NCBI GenBank assembly: GCA_009829735.1
Contig: CM020619.1
Span: 14,825,589-14,889,588 of the forward strand
Reading direction: 5' to 3'
DNA: 64,000 nucleotides
Origin: Pyropia yezoensis
Taxonomy: Eukaryota > Rhodophyta > Bangiophyceae > Bangiales > Bangiaceae
The position numbers and the translations under genes are program-made. The notes under the pieces were generated by a model that saw only the letters and a program-made list of their open reading frames with translations, ran no database searches and had not been told where the DNA came from. Shown piece by piece: positions 53,313 to 64,000 of this stretch (its first letter is position 1; every line of letters starts with the position of its first letter).

Positions 53313-56300
53313 CCGCCCTGGGTCTCCCGGTCAGCTACCGTGTGAGGGCGCAGTGAGCAATGCACCACAGTCACTCTACGTGCGCCAGTAAGAGGGGGGC
53401 GGGGGAGTGGGGGTACAGAAAGGGGGAGAAAGGGGGCGTTTGGATGCCGGCCAAAGAGAGAGGGTGTGCCTGCTGCCTGCCGGAAGTGGCGCGGCGAGGG
53501 CGGCGGCGGGGGAGAGACGTCCTCGATGGGGCTCGACGGAAAAGGCAAAAGCGCCTGCACACGACGATGGTCCCGCCCGCGCGCGCGTACGTCCGCCCGT
53601 GGCCGGCGTAGGGTGCGCCTCGCACGGACCAGGCACACCTGTGTGTGGGGAATGGGCGTCTGCGCGTGCGCGGTGGGCGCGCGTCGACGCTTGCCGCCCT
53701 CCCGCTCCCTCGTCCCGCGCCCGACCCCCAGCGCCGGCCGCGGAGAGGCCTATGAAATAGCAGGGGCGGGGGGTTGGGGGAAAGGGCGAAGGCGCCCCGC
53801 CGGCGGGAGTCGGACCCGCGCAACGGCACCTCGAAACGCAACGGCGGCGGATGCGTGGGCGCGCCCGTCGCGGTCGCGGGCCGTGGGGGGTACACGCACG
53901 CCACAACCCCCCCGCGGGGGCGGCTATGGGCGCTACGTGGGCGGGGCTGAGGCGGTGCGCATTAGGGGGGGGGGAGCGGGGAGAGAGAGAGTTCCGAATA
54001 CGCCGCGTCCAGCAAGGATGCGGGGTGTGGGGAGCCCGCCCCGAGCCGATGGGTGTGGAGGCGGGGGGAGAGCGGGGGAAAGGACGGCGCGCTCCTCACC
54101 GTGTCCCGGAAGAGGCGTCCGCTCAACCGCCATCGGTGGGGGGCTGTGCGTCGCAGGGAGAGCGGCTCGGCCCGCCCCCCGCCGCCCCCAACCACACCCC
54201 GCCGCCGTCACCGGGCGCGACGCCCACGGAGGAGCCGGCCAGGGCCCATCGGCGCGCGCGTCCCGCGCCGGCGCGTCGCGCGGGGGCGCTGGCGCATGCC
54301 CCCACCGTGGGGGACCCGCCCCCACAGGCCGGGGGCGGGAACGTGGAGAGCGGGGCGCCTTGCGCACGGCTGTACACCCCCCCCCCACGGCCCCCCACCC
54401 CAGCGACGCCCCCGTCGCGCGCGGCGCCGTGCCTGCTCCCCGGTGCGTTGCGGGCGCGTCGCCCGCCGGTGCCGGCGCGGCCGCTGAAAGCGCAGACGCG
54501 CCCCTTGCAATGCGCCGCCGCCGCACCCGGCGGGGCCTGCGGAGGACCCCCCGGCGGGGGCCCCCCCCCCGCGCATGACATGCGCAGCCTGGAGGTTGTT
54601 TTGCACCAGCCATCCGGCCGGGCTGGGCCGCTGCCTGCCTCGTCCATCCACCCACCGGCCGCCGCACCCCCCCACCGTACGTGCGTCACCCTTCACCCCC
54701 GTGTAGGCGGCCGTGCCACGACCACCGCTCACGAGGAGTGAGTCATCTCGGTGTCCGCCGGCGGTGGCGCGACGGCGGCCGCCGCGAGCGTCTACGTGAC
54801 AAGCCTCTCCATCCCATGATTTGTCCACACCCGCGCGGGGGGGGAGCCCAGCCCTCTTAGAAGCGCGACCGGTGGGGCGGGGAGGGAATCTGTACAATCC
54901 TTGGAATCTGCGGCGCAGCAAGAGGCGCCACGAAGGGGGGGGGGGGGGCAAGCCCGGAAAGGCGGTACCCGACCGCCCTTGCCACACAAACAAAATTTCC
55001 ACGACCAGCTGACCACCACGGACAGTTCGTGGCGGAGCCGGCGCTGCCAAGAATAGCCGAACGGAGCCGCCACCAGCCAAGAAGACAGGCAAGCAACAGC
55101 GCACAGACGACCCCCCTAGTCCAGCACGTCTGTGCCGGTGGGGCGCGCTCGCCCGACCAGACCGGCTCGAACCCGACGCTGCGCCTCGACCATCCGTTCG
55201 AGCGGGGCGGGAAGCGCTACATATTGCACACGGCCCGCCCCCTGCGGTGGACCGCAGCGGGCAAGGCCTCGCCACAAAACCAACTGGGCCCGCGTTGAGG
55301 ATGAGCGCACCAGAGCTCGGGTGGGGGCCCACCGTCCCCGTCGTCCCCGCCTCGTTGCACGGCAAGGCTGCATGCATAGCGGCGACCGTTGATTGGCCTC
55401 GATGGTCGGGCAGCCGAATTGGCCAAAACATGAAGCAGTCTCGTCTTCGGGGGGGGGGGCCGCAAGACGAGCGGCTGGCGCCCCAGGCACGTCGCCAGCC
55501 CCGCGTGACAGACGGTGTTTCCTTGCAGCCACGCCTTCAGAGCCACGGTCCGCCCGCCGGTGCGCTGACCGTGGTTCCAGAGGCCCGCCGGCCAGACGCC
55601 GCCACCATCTAAAACTTTGCAGAGGAGCGAATGAACAAATCCTGCCCTGCCCCGCCTCTTAAAAGTCGCTTCTCCTCCCCGCGGGGGCGGGCGAGACTCC
55701 AACACAAGAAGCGTGGCGACGGGCGGGACCTGCCCGCCACTCAAAGCGGGGCCCCCCATCCATCTGGGTTTGGCAGCGGACGCGGATCAGGGGTCGGTCC
55801 AACGGCAACGGCCACTGCGCGTCGCGGCGCCTTTCCTGGCACGAGGGGGAATGGGCAGGTGAGTCGCGGGCGGGGGCCTGCCCCGCCCTCGGCGAGGGCC
55901 CGGGGTTTGAGGGGTCCCGCCCGGCCAATGAACTGGGCTTTGAACGCACTCGCCGTTGTGGCACTGCAGGAGCCTCTCGTCGGCAGTTTTTGTCGTGGGC
56001 AGCTCCAGAGGGTGTTCACGCCGCCAGGGATGGGCGGTCAGATACTACCATGATGTGATATCACGGGTCCACGACCTGGCGCGAGAAAAGGAATTGGCGA
56101 GGGCTAGACAACTGACCTACTTGGAGTCCTGCATCCAAGGCACCGTGGTTCAGCCGCCGTGCGGTGGCCCACGTCTGCATCCCATTGAAGGTCAGACGTC
56201 CGAACGTGCGGATTTCGTGGTGGTCGTTGGTGGCCGGTGCCACCGTCTGGACTGGACCTCTTAGCGCAGATTTACCATCGCCCTACGTACGCTTGTGCGG

Positions 56301-57299
56301 TCTTGTTCAGACTGGTTGGAAGGATAAGAGTCCGGCGCGGGACATCAGGACATCACTCGTGCCACGGCTCTCTTCCTCGTGGTGCTCGGGGGGCACTGGA
56401 TGCGGTGCTAGAGCGCTCGCCCTTGGCCGCCAGGTGTGGCCGAGTGGGCCGCGTGGGGAGCCATCCCGCGTGGAAGCACCGTCAGTGGGGCAGCTCACAA
56501 GAAAAAAGAAAAGAAAAATCGGGGACCGCGTTCACAGACCGTGTTCTCCTGCTGGAGGAGGGAGGGAAAATCTTGTCAACCTGCGCCCCCTTTTTCGGAT
56601 GTCGGCGACAAGCGGGCCACTCACATAAAACGTCTCCGGGGCGAACATCTCGTATCGCGCCGGCCCCGTACATACCAGGCTCTCTATTGGATCAGTCACT
56701 TTTGGTGGGGAAAGGACAGTCGTCTTCCCGTTTGATGCACGAACAATCCTGTCACTGAAACTCTCATGGGCAGCTCGTGTCGTACAAAGAAATCAATGCC
56801 TCGTACGCGAATGAATCAGGCGAGAGCTGTTGTCGGCCTGGTGCTGGTTGAGACGGTGGCGTGCAGGTGTTCTGTGGCGCGGGAGGGCACTTCCAGGTCA
56901 GCGCTTGTCACGCAACCCATCTCTTGTACAGTACACATGCACCAATGTGAGTTTATGCGCCATGGGCCCACCCCCCAGTAGCGGGCGCCTCAGCGGGCAG
57001 CGGCCATACTATGCGGGTGGAATGGGGTGCGTCCCCAGAGTGGCCCGCCCGGCAGCATCCGTTAGTGGCATCATGTCTCTTGGAGGGAGCGAGGGGGTCG
57101 CACACACGGCTGGAGTTGCACGAAGGAGGGCAAAAGGCGCGCTTCCGGTTCGGCGCGAAAGACCAAGGCACTGTCAATGATACCACCGCCGGGGCTGCTC
57201 TGCCACCCGCTTTCCGCACTTCTTCGTGAACATGCTGCTGGGAATCCCCAGGTGGTCTACGTCCAATACTTCAGCGATCTCCGCGATTCCGCTGCCGCT
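53313..57299. other. long gene-poor region
   Basis: About 4 kb. 53400-55400 is extremely GC-rich with overlapping open frames on both strands; 55600-57200 is closer to balanced composition. None of the frames shows a domain or signal I can defend. A Leu/Ser tRNA-like string near 56430 was tested and rejected. It should hold the promoter of the zinc-finger gene at its left end. Confidence 0.5.
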
Positions 57300-57830
57300 C
57301 CCTTATTGTCGGCTGTGAAGGCCAACCGACGTGGATCACTAGAGCTTTGGACGCCTCTTCTTCACGCCCTCGGTGTGTGCCGCGGGGCCGTGTCGCCAAG
57401 CGATGGGAAGGGCGCTGCTGATGGCGGGTGCGGGGGTGAGCGGCTTTTTCCGTGGGTGATCCCTGCTCTTGGTGTCGCGCGCCGGCCATAAAGAGGTGGC
57501 CGTGGCGCTCCTGATGGCGGACGCTGCGCCAGACGCCTATTCCCAGCAGTGGGCCACGCAGCTGTTTGTACACGGAGGGATTGTCCAAAAGGATTCAGAG
57601 AGTCGATCTGTGCAGCCTGGCCTGGCCGAGGTCAACATCCAGCCGCTTTGCCCCGACGGAGGGACCATTGGGGAGTGGCGGCCCTGGTATTGGTGCGCGT
57701 TGCGACCGGCGCGGTGCGCCGCCCTGAGAGGGCGCTGCTGCAAAGAGCGGCGCGGGGTGGATCCGTGGGCATACGGTCCGCGATGGAGGCGGGCATGGCA
57801 CGTCGACGCCAGTTTTTTCTGGCAGACACG
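57300..57830 (+). pseudogene. ankyrin-repeat gene relic
   Basis: Short stretches in more than one frame read like ankyrin repeats: ALLMAGAGVSGFF (near 57410-57450), then SRAGHKEVAVALLMADAAPDAYSQQW (57475-57552, quoted in part as GHKEVAVALLMADAAPDA), then more distant echoes (VNIQPLCPDGGTIG near 57630; ERRGVDPWAYGPRW near 57745). The repeat consensus GHxEVVxxLLxAGAxP is clear at 57484. The frame carries stops (for example at 57457-57459) and shifts, and there is no credible start, so this is a decayed host gene or gene fragment. Ankyrin proteins mediate protein contacts; no specific role can be inferred. Confidence 0.5.
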
Positions 57831-59209
57831 CCGCGGGCGCGCGCCCCCCCTGCACGCGCAGAGGAAGCATGGGCGGGGGATGACGGCACACCCACAACCA
57901 CCGCCGCCGACGGGCCCCCCCACAACGCGCTCCGCGCTGCAGTGGGGCGGGTGGCGGAAAGGGGCGGGGCGCGCGGAGGTACGTGCGGAGGTACGCGGGG
58001 AGAGGCTGTCTTGGGTCTTGGACGGACATGGGACTTCATACTTGTGAAGTGCAATTGCGTGGCCACCCCATGTAGCAGATCATTTTTTCTGATGAGTTGA
58101 ATGCATGGATGGAATGGTCGAGGCCAGGGACGGGATCAATTCTGTCTAGGCCCCTGACCGAGAGAGCCCTCTCACCGACCCACCACCACCGCCGACCTCG
58201 TGCGGGGGCGCGGGCCACCGCGTTTCGGGGTTGGGGGACCGCGCCGCGACTGCCGTCGGCCGGCGCGTGGGAGGAGGCGTGCCGCCAGCCAGGAGCCGCA
58301 GGCGTCGAGGAGGCCACCCCATTGGCCGCGCCCCCCCCGCCTTGGGGCGATGCCAGCCCCACGAGGCGCGGCGGGCGCCGCCCGCGTCCCCCCGTCGGCT
58401 GCCCGTCGCCATTCCCTGGCCCGCCCCCGTCGCGTACTCGGAGGCCGCGCCACTCGGCCCCTCCCCTCTCTCTGTCTGTCCATCCCTCTCGCTGGGCCCC
58501 CCGTCCCACCGCCCCCCCTCCCGGGGGCCACCCGCGAACCCTGAGCTCCCCCGCGACGCACCCTCCCCCCCCCATCCCACCCCCCTCTGTCAATGCGAAA
58601 ATGGCATTGGCCCGCGCAGCAGCCGCGAGCGCGAGCGCGACCGCCAGCGCTGGCGCGCTGCAGCGCGGGCGGACGTCGCCACTGCCACCAGCTGGTTGCA
58701 GCCGGAGGCCGAGGGGAGGGGCGCATCGTGGCACGTGGGGGGCCCGGCCGCCGCCGCACCTTCCCCCCTCCCCGGTCCTGCTGCTTGGCGCTGGCCGTCG
58801 GTCGGCCGGGCCCAGTCGGCCGCACCACCCCGGCCTGCACGTGGGCCCCGCCGTGGCCAGCGTGGTCGTGCCCCCCCCAGCGCCCTCGCGCCCCTTCGTG
58901 TGCGCTGCCATCGCTCTCCTCACCACAGCGTCTGTCCCTTGGTGCCGACCTCGCAGCAACCCTTCCCCTCCCCGCTTCTCCGTTCGCTTCCATCCCTCCC
59001 CCCCCCCCCCCCCCCCCCCCTGATTCTCTCCCACGTTCCTTTCAAAGGGCTGCCTCCTTCCCTCTCCACCGAACCCCCCCCCCCGTTCCCCCCCCGTTCC
59101 CCCCCGTTCCCCCCCGTTCCCCCCCCGTTCCCCCCCGTTCCTCCTGCCTCTTTTGACGGTTGCACCATCCGGCGGCCAACCGGGATCCGCCCCCCCCCCA
59201 CGGGCGGCC
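57831..59209. other. upstream region of the cyclase gene, GC-rich with C-homopolymers
   Basis: Contains an open plus-strand stretch from about 58603 (MALARAAAASASATASAG...) that looks like a plastid transit peptide but is separated from the cyclase frame by a long C run (about 58998-59020) and a 10-11-bp CCCCCGTTC-type tandem repeat (59080-59140). It may be an unrecognised first exon or chance. No other gene seen. Confidence 0.4.
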
Positions 59210-61752
59210 ATGGCGCCCACCCCCGCGGCGGCGGCGGCCGGGAGAGAGCCCCACGCCGCCCCCGTGGCGGCGGCAGCGGCAGCAGAGGGGGATGCGGCAG
59301 CAGCAGCGGTGGCGGCGGCAGCCTGCGGGGGGGATGGTGGCGACAGCGGCCACGGCGGCGGCGGGGTGGCCAAGGGGGGCAAGGGGGGCGCCGCAGGTGG
59401 GGCGCTGCCGGGGGGGATGGCGGTGACGCCTGCCATCGTCAAGGGCGTCCGGGCCCCCCCGCCGCCGCCCCCCCCCGCGGTGGGCCACGCCCCGCCCCCA
59501 TCCACGCCCGTTGGCCGACCCGGCCTCTCGCCCGTCCCGCGGGCGCCGGGCAACGTCTTTACCCACGACGCCCCCGCGGCAGGGTGTACCCGTGCGTGGA
59601 CAAATTACTTCGAGCTCCCCGTGGAGGTACGTTTTTGGAAGGGTCTTTTTCTTTTTGGTGGCGAGGGGGTGGGGGGGTGGGGCGGGTGGGGGGGTGAGGG
59701 GTGAAGAAAGGGTGACAGGCTCAGAGCCTGCTGATGCTTCGGGGGAAAGGGCCGTGGCGGCATGGATGGGGGCGAGGGTGGGGGGGGGTCAGTCCTCGCA
59801 GTGGGTGGCGACGTGCCGGCAGGCGACGGGCGGGTAACGACCGTGACCGCTGATGGCGGCGGCGGCAGCGGCAGCGGCAGCGGCAGCGTGGCGTGCTGCC
59901 TGGTCAGCGGGGCTGAAAGGGGGGTGGGGTAGGGGGCCGGTGACGCACGTTCCCCGCCTTGCTCCCCGCTGCCGCTAGTGGGGTAGCGGGAAGAGGCCGG
60001 GGGGCGTGTAGGGGTGTGGGTGGCGCGTGTGGCGCGCCTCCCCGACTTCTCTACTCCGCATCCTGCAGTGCGGCTGGTGGGGCGGGGCCGCCGGACTGGG
60101 CCGTGCGCCTCCGGTGGGTGGGTTTGGGGGAGGGGGGAGTGCTGACGCGAGCAATGCGACTCGTGGCTGCCAGCTGGCGGACGGGAGCTCGCTGTGGCGA
60201 TGTAGGCAACCGCGGCGACTCGTCGTGGTCGACGGGGGTTTAATTGCCCCTCGGGTTGGGGATGGCGCGGCCCATGAACCTCTCTGGGTGAGGGGGGGGA
60301 CCGTTGCTTGGCAGCGACACTCACCATCCTGCCGTCCCTGGCCTACTCTGTCTGCCCTGGCTGCATGGTATTGTCTTTGGCTTGCTGATTTGGTTGTTCC
60401 TTTCCGCGCCTCCGCTCTCGCCTTCCCTCCCCACCCCACAGTATACGGTGGAAATGTACACGGACCTGCTGGACCACGCCAACCCCACCCTCGCCCACCG
60501 CCACCGCCCGCCCGGCACGCCCGCCCGCCGTTTCCTCGTCGTTGACGCGGCGGTGGCGGCGCTCTACGGCCCCCGACTGACGGCCTATTTTGAGGCGCAC
60601 GCCATCCCCACCCGTACGCTCGTGCTGCCCGGCGAGGAGGAGAACAAGACGCTCCCGGCCGTGCACGCGCTCTTTGAGGCGCTCGTCGACTTTGGGCTCC
60701 ACCGGCGGGAGCCCATCCTGGCCATTGGCGGTGGGGTGGTGCTGGACATTGTGGGCTTCGCCGCGTCCATGTACCGCCGGGGGGTGCCGTACATCCGTGT
60801 GCCGACGACGCTGCTGGCGCTGGTGGACGCGTCGGTGGGGGTCAAGACGGGGGTGGACTGGGCCGACCCTGTCCACGGGGGGCTCAAGAACCGGATGGGC
60901 GCGTTTTACCCGCCGCTCGCCGCGTTTTTGGATGTTGGGTTTGTGGCCACCCAGGACAAGCGCAACGTGGTCAACGGCCTGGGGGAGGTGATGAAGCTGG
61001 CGCTCGTCCGCAGCGCCGAGCTTTTTGACCTCCTCGAGGCTCACGGGCAGGCGCTCATTGACTCGCGCTTTTGTGGCCGCCCTGCCGGTCTGCCGGCTTG
61101 CGCCAATGGCCACGCCCCCACTGCAGCGGCGAACGGCCACGCGCCGTCGTCCTCCCCAGCTGTGCCCCCACCCCCCCCCGCTGCCTTCTCTGATGCGGCG
61201 GCGGCGGCCGGCGCCGCCGCCCCTGCCGAATTGGCCGCGGTGGCGACGCGTGTGGTGGAACTCTCCGTCCAGACCATGCTGGAGGAGCTGGGCCCCAACC
61301 TGTGGGAAGCCAACCTTGAGCGCGTCGTCGACTATGGGCACACCTTCTCCAAGATCCTCGAGATGAACCACCCGACCGGGCCAGACGCGCTCATGCACGG
61401 GGAGGCGGTCAATATTGACGGCGTTCTGTGCGTGGTGCTCGCCGCACGGCGAGGGTGGATCCCCGCCGCCACCCGCGACCGCGTCCTCCGCGTCATGGCC
61501 GCGCTTGGCCTGCCGACGTGGCACGACGGGGCGGGCGTGGAGGTGCTGTGGGCGGGGCTTGTCGACGCGGTGGAACACCGGGGCGGACGCCAGCGGCTGC
61601 CGCTGGTGGTGGGCATTGGCGAGGCGGTGGTGGTGAATGACGTGACGCTCGAGGAGCTCCGCGCCGCGCTTGACGAGCTGCGCGAGCTCCACGCGCCGGG
61701 GGGGGCGCTCGCGCCTGGGGGGGCCCTCACGCCGGGCGCGGGGGGGGTGTGA
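59210..61752 (+). CDS. sugar-phosphate cyclase of the EEVS/DDGS type (DHQ-synthase superfamily), two exons
   Basis: Exons 59210-59626 and 60442-61752; intron 815 nt with donor GTACGT and acceptor CACCCCACAG. 575 residues. Exon 1 gives an Ala/Gly/Pro-rich leader and the junction peptide FELPVE/YTVEMYTDLLDHANPTL, typical of the N-terminus of sedoheptulose-7-phosphate cyclases rather than of true DHQ synthase. The core shows NAD-binding GGGVVLDIVGFAAS (about 233), RRGVPYIRVPTTLLALVDASVGVKTGV, and the metal ligands in NGLGEVMK (Glu), YGHTFSK (His) and MHGEAV (His). The reaction would turn sedoheptulose 7-phosphate into 2-epi-5-epi-valiolone or desmethyl-4-deoxygadusol; the latter opens mycosporine-like amino acid synthesis. 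I cannot separate the two by eye. An Ala/Pro-rich insert of about 57 residues (about 347-404) is unusual. The start is the best-context ATG; a longer leader is possible. No partner genes are adjacent. Confidence 0.85.
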
Positions 61753-62618
61753 TGTAGCCGCTGTTGTTGGTACCGCGGCTGTGGTGAGGGTCAGGGTCGC
61801 AGTTGCAGCGGGATGGTTGGGTGGGGGGAAGGAGGGGGGTGTGTGTTGGAGGGGAGGGGGCTGTGCCGCTTGTGACGGATGTATTTTTCCTTTTATTTTT
61901 TGGATGGGTGACGGCTCTGCGACGGGAGGCTTGGGATGCTGGAGGAGTGGCCGCTTTCGTGGAGGGGCCAGCGGATGAGGTCGGGAAGGGGGCGGTTGAG
62001 GTGGTACGAAGGGGGGGCGAGTGGGTGGGAGGTGAGGGGGCGGGGTAGTCAGCCACCACTTTGGCTGGTGCACATTCTTTTCTTCCTTTGGGGGCAGCGT
62101 GTTGTCATTCTCTTGTTGGGACCCTGCGCGTTACACTCGGGCGTTTGCATCTTTGTTCTCTGTTCTAGCCTGCTCTGTTGCGGTTCATTGTTGTGTCCCG
62201 CGTCGCGTTTCCCTCATCGCTGCTCATTTCATTTTCTGACGGGCAGCGACAAACTGAATTGGCAAATGGGTGGTGCCCCCGCGGCCATCGGTTCGAGCGT
62301 TCGCGGTTGGAGAGAGCTCCCACCGCCTTCCACGCGCGCGCGCGCCCCAGCGATCTTGTCCGCCGCCCAATCCGTCAGCACCCCCACAGCCATCGCCTGC
62401 ACCGCTGCAGCCGCACCCGTCGCTGCGCGTCGCCACGCTAGTTCACATCGTCGCCACCCTCTATTGTGGGACTGCCCCTTCTGGCTGAGTGGCATCCCTT
62501 CGCCCTTCTCCACCATCCCCCCCGTCTCTCACCCCGAAGCTTCTCTATCCGGCAGCCATCCTCGCCCCCACCTCCCCCCCGCCCGAACCTTGCCCCCCAT
62601 TCCTCTCAGACCGTGACC
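61753..62618. other. intergenic region
   Basis: 866 bp between two plus-strand genes. Moderately AT-richer at 61880-62270; it should hold the cyclase 3' end and the promoter of the small plastid protein. A pyrimidine-rich stretch (62480-62618) precedes the next start. No gene seen. Confidence 0.5.
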
Positions 62619-63032
62619 ATGACCACCATGGCGGCCTTCCTCCCCCCTACTTCCCCCCTCGCCACTCACCTCACCCTCCGTGGCGCGGCTGCGTGCCGTG
62701 TGCCACGGTCCGTGGTGTCGGTGGCGCGCCGCCGCGCGGCCGCTCCCGCCCCGGGCGCCCCTTGCCGTGGCGTATCGGCAACGACAACGCCGACGGCCAT
62801 GGCCGAGCCGCCTGCTGAGGAGGGCGCCGCGGCACCCGCCACCCCCGCCGCCGGGGAGGCGACTGCCTCGTCCACGACGACGACGACGGCGGCGGGGGCG
62901 ACCAAGGAGCCCCAAAAGCAGACGGTCTTTGGCGCCCTGGTGTTTGGGTTCATCATGGCGATTATGGCACTGGGGCTGGTCGCCACGCTGGCGCGTGGAT
63001 TTGTGCCGGACGGGCTGGTCGGGCCCGCCTAA
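62619..63032 (+). CDS. small plastid-targeted single-span membrane protein, function unknown
   Basis: 137 residues from the ATG at 62619 (ACCATGACC); a second Met lies three codons on. Residues 1-55 are rich in Ala, Arg, Ser and Thr with hardly any acids (MTTMAAFLPPTSPLATHLTL, then RVPRSVVSVARRRAAAP), as in a plastid transit peptide. Residues 56-98 are an Ala/Thr/Glu linker. Near the end is one clear membrane helix (FGALVFGFIMAIMALGLVATLA) after KEPQKQT, followed by a short tail. The size and layout resemble nuclear-encoded small subunits of thylakoid complexes, but I do not recognise which, if any. Single exon. Confidence 0.65.
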   Translation: MTTMAAFLPPTSPLATHLTLRGAAACRVPRSVVSVARRRAAAPAPGAPCRGVSATTTPTAMAEPPAEEGAAAPATPAAGEATASSTTTTTAAGATKEPQKQTVFGALVFGFIMAIMALGLVATLARGFVPDGLVGPA

Positions 63033-64000
63033 GGTGGAAGGGTTGTGCGGGGATGGGGGAGGGGGGGTGATGGGACTTGTGGTGGGTGGCGTTTCGGTGT
63101 TGTACGGGAGGGATGGGGTGGGCGAGCGGGGACGTAAGGGGTGAGGCATTGAGGAGGGGGCTAAAGGGGAAAGGGTGTGATACTGGGGGCGTGTGGAGCG
63201 TGAGAAAGGCGGAGGGCAGGGGGTTGGCTGAACGACAGGCCGTCATTAGCGGCACGGTTGGTTGCACTGCGTCGATTGGCGCAGAAGGAGGGAAGAACGC
63301 CTCTGTGCAAAAAGGCCGCACCGCTCTTGCCGCGCTGCGTGCCACAGCTGTCTACCATGCCTCAGGGGAATGCGGGAGTGAGAGGAAGGCGGCTAGCCGA
63401 GGCGTATCCCTGTCTTGCACTTGTTTTCTTGGCCAGTTGCGTTCATCTTGCCCTATGTCTCCCCGACATTGGCGTCGTGCTTCCTCGTTGCTGCTTCCAC
63501 CTACACGCGTCTGTGTTGGGCGGTCTCGCTCCCTTGCGAAGGTCTTTCCTCCCCTCTCTGCTCGCGCGAGTCGCGCCAGCGGTCCAACTGTAGGCCGCGC
63601 GGCCCAGCCGCACTGCCACAGCGCGGCGCCCCCGGTTGCGCGTCCCCCCCCTCCCCCTCTGAGCCGTGCAAGCTCGTCGTCGTCGAGTGCATAGAGGTGT
63701 GTGGGCGTGTACACTGTGGGGATTGGCCACTCTTTGCGCTGTCTTTTCCTCTTTTGGTTGTTCTTTTCATGGTTATACATATGGGAGGCAGGGTGGTGGT
63801 GCAGTGGCGGCCGGATTCCTGGTGGGTCGCCGCTGCGCCGCACCGATAGCAACTGACCTACCACCCGAGGTCCCTGTCCACTGCTGGCTGTGGACCTTAA
63901 TGACCAGCCGCTGCACAGTAGCGCCCTTGCCGCGATGCGGACCGGCCTGTGGCACTCTCCGCCACCGCTCATCCTCTGTCGTACGACCCGCTTCGCCTTC
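63033..64000. other. 3' terminal intergenic sequence
   Basis: 968 bp to the window edge with no supported gene. Frames on both strands are short and lack motifs. Composition is more balanced than in the coding regions. Confidence 0.5.

Noticed and set aside
53466-55431. Several overlapping frames of 200-400 codons on both strands
   Set aside because: All are Arg/Pro/Gly/Ala-rich translations of GC-rich DNA with no ordered segment; none could be preferred.
56425-56460. tRNA-like A box (TGGCCGAGTGGG)
   Set aside because: No matching B box, acceptor stem or anticodon arm at the right distance.
58097-59023. Frame with a transit-peptide-like start at about 58603 upstream of the cyclase
   Set aside because: It does not connect to the cyclase frame across the C homopolymer and tandem repeat without a guess about splicing or run length; kept only as a note.
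1-64000. CRISPR arrays, bacterial operons, rRNA genes
   Set aside because: None seen; gene structure, introns and retroelements are eukaryotic.

Overview
The window looks like nuclear DNA of a GC-rich red alga, probably a bangiophyte such as Porphyra or Pyropia. This is an inference, not a database match. It rests on the very high GC content, large genes with no or few short spliceosomal introns, plastid-type N-termini rich in Ala, Arg and Ser, a sugar-phosphate cyclase of the mycosporine/valiolone type, a Hint-domain fragment, and chromodomain Ty3/gypsy retroelements. No bacterial operons, CRISPR arrays, rRNA or tRNA genes were seen.

Left third (1-24000), a nest of mobile DNA. Element A (minus strand, running off the left edge) sits inside the gag region of element B (plus strand, 2380-9424). 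Element C (minus strand, 12613-21945) belongs to the same family as B. B and C are chromoviruses with 468-bp LTRs, and both carry an extra gene of about 650-700 codons on the opposite strand between pol and the 3' LTR. Between B and C lie the C-terminal half of a large unrecognised, transposase-like gene (plus strand) and a fragment of a Hint domain that ends in an assembly gap. The N-terminal half of the large gene lies right of C on the minus strand. The 5-bp target duplication on B's right side matches the one on C's right side in inverted form. B's 3' LTR and C's 5' LTR therefore look like the two ends of one insertion, and the 9425-12321 segment is inverted, either in the genome or by misassembly.

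Middle (25000-40700), host genes: a plastid-type parvulin-rhodanese fusion (plus) convergent with a very large MscS-family channel (minus) that has long low-complexity tails and 33 consecutive glutamines; a gene-poor stretch framed by a 300-bp inverted repeat; a plastid SAM methyltransferase of the plant plastoglobule type (plus) convergent with a repeat-rich coiled-coil protein (minus) carrying 12 copies of a MEER-type repeat and a recent 468-bp internal duplication.

Right part (40700-64000), host genes: a C2-type phospholipase D with three exons whose two catalytic HKD motifs both begin at exon junctions (minus); a Gly/Pro-rich protein of unknown role (minus); an SCY1-like pseudokinase (plus); a five-finger C2H2 zinc-finger protein (minus); an ankyrin-repeat relic; a two-exon EEVS/DDGS-type cyclase that may feed mycosporine-like amino acid synthesis (plus); and a small single-span plastid membrane protein (plus). 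The host genes are not obviously co-functional, though several appear plastid-directed.
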